Positions 26,594-39,500 of a DNA stretch of 64,000 bases are shown here, piece by piece. The stretch comes from JAAXHH01 sp965225915. Its GTDB lineage: Bacteria > JAAXHH01. The notes below the pieces were generated by a model. It searched no databases and had not been told where the DNA came from. It worked only from the letters and a program-made list of their open reading frames with translations. Made by a program: the position numbers and the translations under genes. Each line of letters starts with the position of its first letter. Within the stretch, counting starts at the first letter, position 1. The stretch is from assembly GCA_965225915.1 (NCBI GenBank), contig OZ245326.1:1-64000 (forward strand), read 5' to 3'.

Positions 26594-27131
26594 GTTACCC
26601 CGTTTTTGTGGACGGTATAAGATTTGGGATTCAGGCTGTTTTCTTGAACCTCTTTCGTAGTTTATGGGTGACAGATATCCCAGGGAAGAGTGTCGTCTCT
26701 GGGTATTGTAGAAGCCCTCGATGTATTGGAATAGGGCAAGTCTGGTATCGGCCTTTGTGGCAAAACGCCTGCGATCAAGCAGTTCGCATTCCAGGCTGGC
26801 AAAGAAGCTCTCGCACAGGGCGTTGTCGTAGTAGTCGCCGACCTTACCTACTTGAGCTGCTTCTTCTCCCTGAGAAGACTACGCAGTTCGGCTTGTTCTT
26901 CAGTGGACAGGCCGTCTGTTCGCCGGCCTTGATCCAGTTCGTCCTGCTTGACCCAGTTTCGGATGGCTTGAGCGGACGGCTCAATCTCTTTGGCCGAGGC
27001 TTGCAGACTGCGGCCGGTGAGAACGAGGTCGACCATCTGCTAGCGAAAGGCCGCTGGAAAGGGGATATGTGATCTGGACATGTGACTTTCCTTTCAACAC
27101 AAGAGATAGCATATCAACTAAACCAGGTCAA
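26594..27131 (-). mobile_element. Internal-deletion derivative of the type 1 IS3 element
   Basis: Both ends of the type 1 element are present (GTTACCCCGTTTTTGTGGAC at 26594 and the left end inverted at 27131). The middle is deleted: orfB 3' codons (GVVRRLLRQRPVRE-like, complement of 26640-26840) are joined directly to the orfA coiled-coil region (complement of ~26845-26930). A MITE-like remnant that could only move with a transposase supplied from elsewhere. Confidence 0.75.
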
Positions 27132-27403
27132 CTCCAGTCATTTTGTAACGTTCAAGACTGCGCCTGACGCCGAAATTCCGGTTGACTCCAGTTCCGATCG
27201 CACTTACGACCTGAATGTACCTTGTTATTAAGCTTGGGTTACGAAATCAGTAGAATTGGATTGAAGATCGCCCGAAGCTACCTATTTCGTAGTCCTCTAT
27301 CCGATATTGGGTATCCTGCGGGAAATCAGAACGTTCGCGAGCCCACCTCGAATACATGCCTTCGAACTACATCACGTGGATTTCCTTTGTCTGATTTGCG
27401 GCA
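27132..27403. other. Intergenic stretch upstream of a toxin-antitoxin module
   Basis: No gene recognised. It should hold the toxin-antitoxin promoter, but no operator repeat is obvious. Confidence 0.4.
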
Positions 27404-27748
27404 GTGCCGCAGATTGGTCCTGTGCGTGTCTTCTACACGCAAACGTATGAGCGGGCTATCCGCAATCTTATGGCGGAATCGGAAAGAATAGCCATGGAGG
27501 CGGAAAATAGTCGCCCATCCGAGTGCCGCACCTGTGAATCGGGGAACTGGAGGGATACGGAAACTCCGCTGGGCGGGGTTGGGACGCGGGGTGGAGTCCG
27601 CACAATCTACTTTCATCACGCCGGCCCCGATGTGATATATCTACTGACCGCATATGCAAAAGCAGCTCGCGACGACCTTAGTTATGCTGACAAGAAGGTA
27701 CTTTCGAAGATTGAAGCTGCGATCAAGAACGAGGAGGAAATCAGATGA
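27404..27748 (+). pseudogene. RelE/HigB-type toxin, frameshifted
   Basis: The ends are in one frame: VRVFYTQTYERAIRNLMAES at the N-terminus and GGVRTIYFHHAGPDVIYLLT then YAKAARDDLSYADKK at the C-terminus, typical of ribosome-dependent mRNA nucleases of the RelE/HigB fold. The middle reads sensibly only in the next frame (HPSAAPVNRGTGGIRKLRWA), so an extra A near 27510 and a second change near 27590 break and restore the frame. The core residues are scrambled and the toxin is probably inactive. Its stop overlaps the antitoxin start (ATGA). Confidence 0.75.
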
Positions 27749-28056
27749 CGACACAGCGAACCGTAGTGGGGCGTGAGGTGGAATCTGCCTTGGATGAGGT
27801 GCTTGCCCACGTACGCGGTGAAACGCCCCTTCCCTGCCGTTTCGTCGACGATCCGTCCGGGGAGCGTATTGTTGCGCTGCGTAAGCGCATGAAACTCAGC
27901 CGTCAAAGGTTTGCGGACCGGTTCGGCCTGGACGTCCGTGCCGTCCAGGAATGGGAACAAGGCCGGCGAGTGCCTGACCGTGCGGCCCGAGTCCTGCTAG
28001 TTGTTATCGACCGCGATCCCGAAGCGGTAGTACGTGCACTCGAAGAGAGCCCGTAG
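27745..28056 (+). CDS. XRE-family antitoxin (HigA/RelB-partner type)
   Basis: 103 codons overlapping the toxin by 4 bases. The helix-turn-helix spans ~40-90 (ERIVALRKRMKLSRQRFADR, AVQEWEQGRRVPDRAARVLL). The family neutralises the RelE-type partner and represses its own operon. Open and apparently intact although the toxin is broken. Confidence 0.85.
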   Translation: MTTQRTVVGREVESALDEVLAHVRGETPLPCRFVDDPSGERIVALRKRMKLSRQRFADRFGLDVRAVQEWEQGRRVPDRAARVLLVVIDRDPEAVVRALEESP

Positions 28057-28230
28057 CGAGCCGACGTCCGAAGGTGCAGCAGAGATCCGTACTGGTTCCG
28101 TTAAACGGTTGGTACGGATACTCAATGGCCAAAAGGCCAGAATCTGCGGAATAGGTCATTCCTCTGGAGATAGTGGGTGGGTTCAATACCAGAACCCGGC
28201 GATACCATTCGACTAACTGGTTTTCTAAAC

Positions 28231-28283
28231 GGAATAATAAGGTATGGACTAGCCAGCCCACACCTTATTATTCCGTTTTTTTT
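28231..28283 (+). terminator. Strong Rho-independent terminator
   Basis: GGAATAATAAGGT and ACCTTATTATTCC form a perfect 13-bp stem, followed by GTTTTTTTT. It lies 175 bp after the antitoxin gene. Confidence 0.85.
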
Positions 28284-28328
28284 ACCTTGATGGTGATTTG
28301 GTCAGGCCAGTACCCGCGCTTTGGTGTA

Positions 28329-28505
28329 ATGAACCTGATGAATAGAGCCGAGGACTACGGCACCTACCGAGTATTCATAAACCACCGCCGAGTTCACAAC
28401 TCCAAACCCGTTTCATACAACAAACACATGACTGTTTTGGTGCCATATGACCAAATTCCAACAGACAGATTCGAGATTTCAGGTTGCATATCGTCTGTTA
28501 TATAA
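28329..28505 (+). CDS. Short hypothetical protein
   Basis: 58 codons, ATG (MNLMNRAEDYGTYRVFINHR, then MTVLVPYDQIPTDRFEISG). The amino-acid mix looks protein-like, but no ribosome site is clear and no family is recognised. Its end overlaps the repeated structured element that starts at 28495. Confidence 0.35.
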   Translation: MNLMNRAEDYGTYRVFINHRRVHNSKPVSYNKHMTVLVPYDQIPTDRFEISGCISSVI

Positions 28506-28571
28506 AGTGGCATCCTTGGGCCACGTGCCGTCCGGCAAGTAAGAGCTGCGGCGACCGAAAACCGGACGGCC
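28495..28571 (+). ncRNA. Dispersed ~80-nt structured element, copy 1
   Basis: Matches 58524-58606 (minus strand) over its whole length: AGTGGCATCCTTGGGCC, then GCCGTCCGG (28527-28535), GCGACCGAA and CCGGACGGC (28562-28570). The two 9-base arms pair perfectly and are conserved in both copies, whereas the loop between them differs. It stands 38 bp before the start of a small membrane-protein gene. It could be a leader RNA, a riboswitch-like element or a small mobile hairpin; I do not recognise it as a known class. Confidence 0.5.
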
Positions 28572-28608
28572 AACTTCAAATCATACCACTACGTCACGGG
28601 AAGGAAAT

Positions 28609-28839
28609 ATGATAGAATTCCTGGCAGCATCTCTTAATGAGTTCGTCCGTCTGATCTTCTATATGCTGGTGATATTAGGCGCACCGATACTGGTATTCGC
28701 AATGGTGATGTTTGGGACCGCGATATCGGACTTAGAGGGAACGATCGATGCAAGTTTAGCGGCAATTTTTAGCATGTTCAGCACTGGGTTGTTGATGTTA
28801 CTGTTTGCCGTCTACATATACGTCGAGTTTATTCGGTGA
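28609..28839 (+). CDS. Small membrane protein with two hydrophobic helices
   Basis: 76 codons, ATG after GGGAAGGAAAT. Two membrane segments (~13-35 and 53-73) flank a short acidic loop (SDLEGTIDAS). No family recognised. It lies directly downstream of the structured element at 28495-28571, which may control it. Confidence 0.6.
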   Translation: MIEFLAASLNEFVRLIFYMLVILGAPILVFAMVMFGTAISDLEGTIDASLAAIFSMFSTGLLMLLFAVYIYVEFIR

Positions 28840-29129
28840 TACGCTTCCGCCGAACTGTCGCGATCAAGTGGGCTTTGTAGGTACTTGATTAGTGGTTTGC
28901 GGAGAAAGGATCAACGGCATTAAAAGTGACGAAGCGTTACTAACACTATCATCTAGAGTGCCTGATTATCATCCGGTGGCGTTTCCCTGGCGATCATAGG
29001 GAACGCCTGTCGCGATCGATGCTAAAAAGGCGGATGTAGTAGAGAAATAGGATAGCGGCAAGTCGAATGGAATCCAGCGTAGTGTTCTACATTGTCATTG
29101 TAAAAGAGAACGGAATAATAAGTTACGGG
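28840..29129. other. Non-coding stretch with a hairpin
   Basis: GGCGTTTCCCT and AGGGAACGCC (about 28979-29008) can pair but no T-run follows. Near 29112, GGAATAATAAGTTACGGGCT resembles the border of the 261-bp units; a similar border is at 9645-9665. No gene. Confidence 0.5.
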
Positions 29130-29345
29130 CTCGCCCGGAGTAACAAGTTATGGGCTGGTCAGTTTCTTCATTCTGTATAGTCTCCTTGATTTTGCCATCG
29201 CACGGAATCTCCCGGCAGGCATAGCTGTTGCGGCTGGTGCTGTCAATGACTGGCGTTCCGGACGCTGGGCTAGAATGAAATAGAGACTCTTCGTCAGTGA
29301 AGAAGTAGGCCCGCGTTGCCGTTGTTGCCTCAGCTTTCCGCGGGA
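29130..29345 (+). repeat. 261-bp unit, copy C
   Basis: One unit, inverted relative to copies A and B, with the decayed luxR tail on the plus strand (GGCTGGTGCTGTCAATGACT, then GAATGA). The luxR body itself is absent. Confidence 0.8.
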
Positions 29346-29644
29346 TATTCGGCTAAAACCCATCAATATTGTTGATGTTTCACCAGGTCAGTCGCGAAAA
29401 CTCCGCCTAAATTCCTCAATTCTACTGTTTTGCAGCACATTTCTGAACATAATTGCAATATCCCGCAATTTTTATGGCGCACTGACGCTCCTTTCTTGTT
29501 ATAATTAGGTCGCCGTAAACGCTTCGCATGGACTCGAACTCCGGCAATTAGATTGTCTCAAGTCGTTTTGGAGTCACCAGAACCTATCTCAACCCTCCCC
29601 CATTTGACCTTGGGCACGGAGCCGACAGGACTTGGATTCAGAGT
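29346..29644 (+). repeat. Cassette spacer, copy C
   Basis: The reverse complement of the spacers at 815-1123 and 16906-17214, nearly identical. It has AATTGC/GCAATT followed by TTTTT near 29452-29474 (weak terminator-like) and a TATAAT near 29502. No gene. Confidence 0.75.
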
Positions 29645-30355
29645 ATGCGGAGGCTCACGGATGAACAATGGAATGGGATCTACCATTACTTCCCGGAGGA
29701 GAACCGGCCGAAGGTGCAGCGGGGACGTCCTCCGGTACCTGCCCGGCGGGTCCTTGAAGCCGTGCTGTGGATACTGAAGACGGGGGCGCAGTGGCACCTG
29801 CAGCCGCAGTGCTATTCGAACTACAAGACGGTGCACCGGAGGTTTCAGACGTAGTGTCCCATCGGGGGACCGGCGGACGTTCTAAAGGATCTTGCTTCGG
29901 AACTCCAGAAGGTTGGCGTGGTCGACGGGGCGGAGGCGATTATTGACGCCTCATTCCTGCGTGCGCCAAGGGCGGAGCGCCCATGTGGAGCTGTCGAAGG
30001 CCGGTAGAGGCGTGAAGATTCATGGCCATTGTGGACCGATGCGGCCTTCCGTTGTCCATCGGCACCCACTCGGCGCAACGATGCGAGGCCAAGCTCGTGC
30101 AGCTGAGTCTCGACCTGGTGATCCTTGATGATCACCCGGAGAACCTTGTCGGTGGCAAGGTGTACGACAGCGACCCGCTGTACGCAGAAGTCAAGAAGCG
30201 AGGCATCGGGAAGATTGTGCCTTACCGGAGGTACCGGACACGCCCGAAGACGCCCGATGGTCACCGTCTGCACAGGTAAAAACGGCATTGGATTGTCGAG
30301 TGGTTTTCCGCTTGGCTTCAGTGGGACCGTTCGCGTCCTCATCCTATGGGAATAA
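29645..30355 (+). pseudogene. IS5-family transposase, decayed (cassette C)
   Basis: The N-terminus MRRLTDEQWNGIYHYFPEEN and RPPVPARRVLEAVLWILKTG is open for 69 codons and then stops. IIDASFLRAPRAERP, MAIVDRCGLPLSIGTHSAQR and the tail ending LILWE follow in other frames. Same position and same kind of decay as copies A and D. The stop of the tail frame is at 30355. Confidence 0.85.
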
Positions 30356-30508
30356 CACGTCTAAAACTAACCTGGATTCGTCCAGTCCGCGGGTATATGC
30401 CCGCTGCTCAGGCCACTTTACTATTATAAAGACTCTATAGATATTACGAACAAACAGGGGAATCAATGGGCGTACTCTTGCCCTGTTCAACGTCACGGAG
30501 GAACAACA
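30356..30508 (+). promoter_or_regulatory. Conserved leader of the giant autotransporter gene (cassette C)
   Basis: About 150 bp nearly identical to 45998-46150 and, inverted, to 1-111. It holds an AT-rich block CTATTATAAAG (candidate -10 region) and ends in CACGGAGGAACAACA before the ATG, a strong ribosome site. Conservation in three copies beside decayed IS5 genes suggests it is under selection or recently copied. Confidence 0.6.
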
Positions 30509-33500
30509 ATGGACTACCTGGAAAAAGGCTTGCAATCCAGTGAGAGTCTCGACTCGACATTTCAAATGTCCAGCGCCGCGCACCGTGCCCACGCAGGCAG
30601 GCACAGAAGTACCGGCGCTCGCCTGACTCACCTGTCAAAGATCGAGCCCGCGCGAGACACCCGTCGGTCCCCTGAATCCTCCCCGCCCTCTCCGGCCCGA
30701 TCCTCTACCGCGTCCAACCATCGCGCGTCCGGCCTGTCGGCGGCGGCGTTGCGCGCAGGTTCTGCCTGCTGCACGGCGGGCGCGGTCCTCGTAGCCCTCG
30801 CCGCGCTCCTGGCCCTGCCGCTGCAGGGTCACGCGCAGACCAGTGTTCCCCACGACTGGAGTCTGAAACCGTCCGGCCTGGACACCAGAGACAAGTTCCG
30901 GCTGCTGTTCGTAAGCTCGACGAAGCGCAATGCCAGGTCCTTAGAGATCGGGCCCTACAACACCTTCGTGCAGACGCGCGCCGCGGCCGGCCACACTGAC
31001 ATCCAGGCATACAGCGCGGGCGTCAAGGTGGTCGGCTGCACCCAGTCCGTCGACGCCATCGACAACACGGGCACCACGGGCACGGGCGTGCCCATCTACT
31101 GGCTCGACGGAGACAAGGTCGCCGACGACTACGCGGACTTCTACGACGGCAGCTGGGACAGCAGCTCACCCACAAACGAGACTGGAGCGAGCGTAACAAC
31201 CACCTCCACTGATGGCGTGATTACCGGTTGCAGCGCCATCGGGACCGGCGGCGGTTTCGAGTTGGGTGTAGGTACTGACGCGTCGATGGGCAATCCCAGT
31301 GGCAGAAACGACGTACTCTCCGGCTTTATTACCCGTCTCGAATTTACCCATAGGCTCTACGGCCTCTCGGTGGTTTTCGAGGTGAGCGCCTCCACCGACG
31401 CGAAGCTGAGCGCGCTCGTGGTCAACGACGGGACGAACGACCGGACCCTCACCCCGACCTTCGTGCCGGGCACGTTCGACTACGACGCGGACGTGGGCAA
31501 CGCCGTCACCACGGTGACGCTGACCGCGACGGTGAACAATTCGAACGCGTCGGTGACCGGCGTCACCCTGGACGGAACCGCGATCGCCGACACTGACTTC
31601 AGCGACGGGATCACGGTGCCCTCGCTCGCCGAGGACGACAACGAGATCGTCGTGACGGTGACGGCGGAGAACAACACCAACAACACCAAGGACTACACGG
31701 TGACGGTCTCGCGCGCGAGGCGGAGGACGACCACGCCCACCCCGCCCGGCGAGGTCGAGGTTCCCAACAACTGGATCCTGATTCCGACCGGGCTTGTCAC
31801 CGGCGAGAAGTTCCGGCTGCTGTTCCTCTCCTCGACGAGTACCGACGGCTCGTCGTACGACATCGCGGACTACAACACCTTTGTCCAGGGCCGCGCCGCC
31901 GCCGGGCACACCGACATCCAGGCCTACAGCTCGGCCTTCAGGGTGGTCGGCTGCACCTCCGATTCGGACGCCAACGCCAACACCGGCACCGGCTACAACA
32001 GCGCCGTCCTGGGCGTACCCATCCACTGGCTCAACGGAAACAAGGTCGCTGACGACTACGCGGACTTCTACGACGGGAGCTGGGACGACGAGGCCAACGA
32101 CAAGAATGAACTCGGCGACAACGGGCCCGATACCAGCCAGCCCGCCAACTACCCCTTGACGGGCTGCCAGGACTACGGCGAAGAGGCGTTTCTCGGAGGG
32201 AGAACGCTCGCGCTTGGCCAGCCGACCCCGCGTGTCGGCCGTCCCAATTCCTCCGCCACCGGCAGCGGCCCGATCCACAGCCTCAGCTTCGTCGGGCCGT
32301 CCGACTCCCGCCCCATGTACGGGCTCTCGCAGGTGTTCGAGGTGGGCGCCCCCACCGACGTGACGCTGAGAGATCTGGAACTGGAGGGTGCGCCCGGCGG
32401 CGAGGCGATTGGGTTGAGCCCTGTCTTCGATAGCGCTACCGAAACCTACACGGCCGCGGTGGGCAACCGGATCGCCGCGGTGACGCTGACGGCGAGGAAG
32501 AAGGACACCACGGCGACGGTGGCCATCACGAACGACGACGACACGAGCACCGAGGGCGAGGCGGAGCTGGACCTCAACGTTGGATCCAACACGCTGACGC
32601 TGACGCTGACGGCGGCGGACGCCACCCCGAAGACCTACACGATCACGGTGACGCGGGCCGCCGTCCCGCCGGCACCGACCGACTGCCCCGCCGACACCGA
32701 CTGGTGCACCACGCTGGGGGTGGGGTACGTGAGCGAATCGTCGGCATCGTTCAAGCTTGAGTATTGGGGGTACCGGAGCGACCAGAGCTATGGGGATCTC
32801 CTGTCGACGACGTTTTCCCATGGCGGGACCGGCTACACCGTTTCAAGGGTTGATAGGACAAGAATCACCCAGTTGCCCGGAAACACAGTCGCTTCCGACA
32901 ACTTGACCATCAATATCAGCCCGGTACTGCCCGACGGCACTGTCTTGCAGCTGGGCAGCCGGACCTTCACCGTCGATACCGACTCCGCCACGGGCACCAT
33001 CGGCCAGGAACAATGGGCCATTCTGGCCAACCCGCTGAGCTGGACGGCGGGCCAGCACGTCACGGCGAGCCTGAAGTTTCCCACCGCGCCCGACCCGCCG
33101 ACCGGCCTCACCGCCACCGCGAGCGGCGAGACCCAGATCAACCTCGTCTGGGTCGCCCCCGCCGACAACGGCGGCTCCACCATCACCGGCTACAGGATCG
33201 AGGTCTCCGCCGACGGCGGCACTAACTGGACCGACCTCCTCGCCAACACCGCCTCCACCGACACCACCTACTCCCACACCGGCCTCACCCGCGGCACCAC
33301 CCGCCACTACCGCGTCTCCGCCATCAACGCCGTCGGCACCGGCGACGCCTCCGACCCCACCAGCGCCACGACCGCCAACGCCACGGGCCAACCGGCGATC
33401 ACGGGCGCGGCGCAGGTCGGCAAGACGCTGACGGCGGGAATCGGCACCATCGCGGACGCCGACGGGCTGCCGGGCACCTTCCCCGACGATTACACCTTGC

Positions 33501-36500
33501 AGTGGCGGCGGGTGGATGCGGACGGCACGTCGAACGAGACGGACATCACAGGTGAAACGTCGGGCACCTACACGCCGGTAGCGGCGGACGTGGGCAAGAA
33601 GATCAAGGTGCAGGTGAGGTTCACCGACAACGGGAGCAACGCGGAGGGTCCGCTTGTGAGCGCCGCCTATCCGTCGAACGCCCCGGTGGCGGCGGCGGCG
33701 GGCGCCTGCCCGGCGGACAACGACTGGTGCACGACGCTGACGGTCGGGTTTGAAGATGAAACACACCAACAACTCTACGGCTTCTTCGGAACCTATGGCG
33801 CACTGGTCAACACGATCATCAACCACAGTGGCGGCACGACCTGGACGGTTTCGCAGATGAACATCCAGGATACATCACTCCATGACCTCCTGAATATCAA
33901 TCTCGATAAGTTCCTGCCGCGCGGCTCGGTGTTCGACCTGGGCGGCACGACGTTCACGGCCGATACGGATTCCGAACAACCGGGCGCGGGGCGCTATGCC
34001 TGGTTTCTCCCCGCCGGTTTCGCCTGGGTTGATGGCCAGGACGTGACGGTGAGTGTCAAGCTGCCGGCCAACGCCCCGGCGACGGGCGCACCGGTGATTT
34101 CAGGAAAGCCGCAGGTGGGCGAGACGCTGAGCGCGGGTACCACCGGCATCATGGACTTGGACGGGCTGACGAGCGTCAGCTACACCTACCAGTGGATCCG
34201 GGTGGATGTGGACGGGACGTCGAACCCGGTGGACGTGGGGACGGACGACGAGGAATACACGCTGGTGGCCGCCGACGAGGGCAAGCGGATCAAGGTGCAG
34301 GTGACGTTCACCGACGACGACGCCAACGCCGAAGAGCTGACGAGTGACGCCTACCTCACCTTGTCCCACCAAAGCTATCCGGACCGTGGCATCATGCCGG
34401 CGCGGGCCGCCTGTCCGGCCGGCAACGACTGGTGCGCGACCATGACGGTGGTTAATCAATTCGTGGTGGGCACGGCATTCAAGGACTTCGGCTTCTCCGC
34501 CAGCCCGGCCTACGGCGCGCTCGACGATACGAGCTTCGATTACGACGGGTCGACCTTCACGGTCGAGGCGGTCGGGATCAGGGACCCGGACAATGGCTCG
34601 GGCTACCACGTCAGGCTCGTCCTTGACGCCTTCGTGCCGCGGGGCACGGTGTTCGACCTGAATGGATACGGGTTCACGACCGACGCGACCTCGGAGCAGT
34701 CGAGCGCCGGGCATTACCGGTGGGACTTCCCGGCCGGTTTCCGCATCGCGGAGGGGGTGGAATACAGGGTGAGCCTGGAGGTGACCGAGAACACCCCCGC
34801 CGAGGGAAAGCCAACCATTTCGGGTCCGGCGCAGGTGGGTCGGACGCTGACGGCGGCGACGGCGGACATCACCGACGACGAAGGGCTGACGACGGTCAGC
34901 TACGAGTACCAGTGGATCGCGGCGGGAACGGATATCGGGGGCGCCACGAGTTCCACCTACACCCCGACCTCGAGCGTGCAGGGCGACAGGATCACGCTCA
35001 GGGTGACCTTCGACGACGATGCGGACAATCCCGAGACGCTGACCAGCGACGAGACCGCGCCGGTGGTGCCGGACGTCGCCTCCTGTCTCGGGTCGTCGGT
35101 CTGGTGCTCCACGCTGACGGTGGAACATGGCACACCGGACGTGGACGGTGAATTCGAAGTTGGGCTGGCCACCAATATTGGGACACCTCCCGAGAGTTTC
35201 GGCAGCCTCGCCGGCGCCACCTTCACCCACCTGGGGACCAGCTACACGGTGACGCAGATATTGGCGAGCACCGACCTGGTCTTCGCCACCAGCCCCAACC
35301 TGCCTGACGACGGCGCCGGGCTGTCGCTGCATATCCAGCGCCTCTCGGGCACACTCGAACTGAAGCTGAGCGATCGCGCCACCTACAACGTCTCGAGCAA
35401 CTATCCCACGGGCACAAAGCTCTGGTTCTTTCACGCGGCACCGGGCACCGGCCCTGCGAACCCCCCCCTGCTCCGTGGCTATATCCCCTTCAACGGAGAC
35501 TACCGTCAGGACACGGACGAGGGCACGCTGCTTACCGTGTCGCTGTTCCAGGTCAACAGCCCGCCGGTTTTTCCCTCGACCCCGGCGATGCGCAACTTGG
35601 CTGAGAACACGGCCTCTGCCCAGGATGTCGGCGCTGTCCTGACCGCCACCGACAGCGACAACGATCCGCTGACCTACACCCTCGAAGGCACCGACGCGGC
35701 CTCCTTCGGCATGGAGTCGGACAGCGGCCAGATCTTTACGATTGGGGGCGTGAACTACGACCACGAAACCAAGTCCACCTACACCGTCGTCGTCAAGGCC
35801 GACGACAGCAATGGCGGCACCGACACCATCGCGGTGACGATCACCGTAACGGACGTGAATGAGCCCCCGGACGCCCCCGCGGCGCCCACGGTGTCGGCGA
35901 TCACGGGATCGACCACCAGCCTGACCGTGAGATGGACCGCGCCGGCGAACACCGGTCCTCCCATCGACGACTACGACCTGCAATACCGGCGCGGTAATAG
36001 CGGGAACTTCACCAACGGCCCGCAGAACGTCAGCGGGACCCCCGCGACGATCGACAACCTGTTGGAGGACACGGTCTACCAAGTGCAGGTGCGCGCGAGC
36101 AACGACGAGGGCACCAGCGGCTGGTCTCCGTCCGGATCGGGGCGGACCAGCGGGGGCGACAACACCGCGACGGAGGTGACCATCCTGGCGTCGTCGTCGA
36201 GCGTGCCCTACTCGACATTTCACGATGCGACCTTCACGGTGATGCGGACGGGGTTGTTGACGGATGCGCTGACGGTGACGGTGAACTTGACGCAGGACAG
36301 GCCGTTCCTGGAGGTCGCGGATCTGGTGCGGACGGTGAGGATCGAAGCGGGCTCGTCGAGCCAGAACCTGGTCGTTTCGGGGACGCAGTTACAGCTGCCC
36401 GTCACCGAGCGGGTGGAGACGGGGACGCTGACAGCGACGGTGGCGCCCGGGACCGGTTACGACATCGGCTCGGACGCCTCGGCGTCGGTGGACATCGTGC

Positions 36501-39500
36501 CGTTCATGACGGTGCGGCTGGAGATGGCGTCCTACACGGTGTCGGAGGATGTGGGGTCGTTATCGGTGAAGGTCATTGCGCGGACCGGCAACGGCGGCGC
36601 GGCGCCGTCCTCTGCCTTCGTTTTGTCTATTTCGACGGAATCGAACACGGCGACCGCCAACCAGGACTACCGTTCGTTCAGTGCGCAGCCAGCCTTCCAG
36701 CCGGGTACTTTTTCGGCGGACGGCACGGCCTGGAAGGCGGAGAAGACGGTCGAGGTGACGATCCTGAACGACACGCTGGACGAGCCGGACGAGGCGTTCA
36801 GACTCGCGCTGCAGCGGAGCCCCGGCCTGGACAACCGGATCCTGCTCGTGAACTCCGCCGGCACCGCGCCGGCGAATATACAGCGATCGACGATCACGAT
36901 CGAGGACTACGACCTGCCGGTAACGCCGACGGTAAGCTTCGGGGCCGCGTCCTACACGGCGATCGAGGGCGTGGGCGGCGCGACGGTGACGGTGGAACTG
37001 AGCCCGGCGGCGGCGCGCGCCGTGACCGTACCGGTGACGACGGACCCGCAGGGCGGCGCGAGCAGCGCGGACTACTCCGGCGTGCCGACGAGCGTGACCT
37101 TTGCCGCTGGCGAGACGGAGCAGACGTTCACCGTCACGGCGACCGACGATTCGGTCGACGATGACGGCGAGAGCGTGCAACTGGGCTTTGGCCGCCTGCC
37201 CTCCGGCGTGCTGCTCGGCAGCCCGTCGACGGCGACAGTGGCGCTGGTGGAGGATGCGGACGTGTCGACCTGGTATGTCTGGTTCGGCGCATCCGCCTAC
37301 ACCGTCACCGAGGGGGGCACGGCGCGGGTGACCCTGCACCTGAACTCTCCCTGGAAGCCCGATCGCAACGAGGCGCTGACGGTGCCGCTGTTCGATCCGC
37401 AGCATGAGAACGGCGCCTCGGCGGCCGATTACTCGGGCGTGCCGACGAGCGTGACCTTCCAGCGGGGGCAGACCCGGGCGTCGTTCACGGTGCGGGCGAC
37501 CGACGACAGCGACGACGACGACGGCGAGAGCGTGGTGCTGCACTTCCGCCGCCTGTTTCCGGACGACCTGGAGGTGGGTCGCTACGGCGCGCGCATCGCC
37601 ACGCTGCATATCGCCGACAACGACGGCGATACGGCGGTGACGGTGTCCTTCGAGGCGGCGAACTACACGGCGGCCGAAGGCGGTGCTACGGCGACGGTGC
37701 GGGTGCTGCTGGACACGGCGCCGGGCCGCTCGGTGACGATTCCGCTGACGCCGAGCCACCGCGGGGCCACGGCGGGCGATTACTCGGGCCTGCCGGCGAG
37801 CGTGACCTTCGGGGCGTCGGACACGGTGCAGAGCTTTACCCTCACCGCGACCGACGACAGCGCCGACGACGATCGGGAGAGCGTGGCGATCAGCTTCGGT
37901 TCGCTGCCCTCGAAGGTATCGGCGGGCAGCCCGTCCGAGGCGGTGGTGCAGCTGACTGACAACGACCACGGCCACACGAGTCTGCAGGTGAGGTTCGACG
38001 CCCGCGCCGGGGTGGTGCGCGATGGCGTCGAAGAGGGCGGGAGCTACCGGCTGGGCGTCAGACTGAACGTGACGCCGGGCCAGACATTGACGATTCCGTT
38101 GACGTATGCGTATCTTGGCGGCGCGACGGCGGCCGATTTCACCGACCTGCCGGCGAACGTGACCTTCGGGGCAAACGCGACGTCGTCGGGCGTGACCATC
38201 CGCCCGGTGGACGACTTCGAGGAGGATCCCGGGGAGAGCCTGAAGGTGTCCTTCGGGTCGTTGCCGGCCGGCGTGTCGGTAGGCGCGAGCGGCCGCTCCA
38301 CGATCATCCCGGTGATTGACAACGATGCCCTGCCGGGCCTGTCGGTGGCGGATGCGAGTGCGCGGGAGTGGCCGAACCCCCTCCCGTGCCTGATTTTCGT
38401 GGTGACCATGGACCGGATGGACGTCGACCACGAGGTGCGCGTGGACTATGCGACGCGCAGCGGCACGGCGGTGTCGGGGCAGGACTTCACGCCGATCGCG
38501 GGCACCATGGTGTTCCGGGCGAACGAGAGTCGGCGCCGGATCGCATCGAAGAGCCTGTGTGTGAAGGTGCTCGACGATTCCCATGACGAAGGCGTCGAGC
38601 AGATGACGCTGGTGCTGTCCAACCCCGTGCGGGCCTACCTGACCGACGGGACCGCGACCGGGTCTATCAGCAACACGGACCCGTCGCAGGGTACTACGAA
38701 TACCTCCACCCTCTCCACCGACGCCACGCTGAGCGATCTGGAGCTGTGGGACAACACCGGCACCGCGATCACGCTGACCCCGTCGCCGTTCGTCTCCACG
38801 ACCACCTCCTACACGGCGATGGTGGGCAACAGCGTTGACGAAATCACCATCTTCGCGAAGGAGAACGACGACAACGCGCCATACGAGATCCAGGACTCGG
38901 GCGGCACGGCACTTACAGACGCGGACTCGGTTGAAGACCAATTCCAGGTCACGCTCTCTGTGGGCGATAACACGATCAAGGTGGAGGTGACGGCGGAAGA
39001 CGGCTCCACCCAGACCTACACGGTGACGGTGACGCGGGCTGCGGGGACACCGACGGCGGGCGTCACGGTGTCGAAGTCGGCGCTGACGGTGACGGAGGAG
39101 GACACGACCGGGGACAGCTACACGGTGGTCCTCGACAGCCGGCCGACGGCGAGTGTCACGGTGACGGTCGGCGGGTACACGGGCTCCGACGTGACGCCGA
39201 ACCCGGCCAGCCTGACGTGGGCGCCGTCGGTCTGGAATACGACGCTGACTGTGACGGTGACGGCCGAGGGCGATATGAACACGGTGGACGAAACGGTCTC
39301 GCTGACCCACAGCGCGACGAGCACGGACACCGACTACAGCGGGATCACGATCGCCAGCGTGACGGTGACGGTGGACGACAACGACAACCCCAACACCCCT
39401 GCCACGGGCACGCCGGCGATTTCGGGCACGGCGCAGGTGGGCGAGGTGCTGACGGCGGACCCGTCGGGCATCACCGACGCGGACGGCCTGACCACGGCCA

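Noticed and set aside
28979..29008. GGCGTTTCCCT/AGGGAACGCC hairpin as a terminator
   Set aside because: No T-run follows on either strand and no gene ends nearby on the relevant side.
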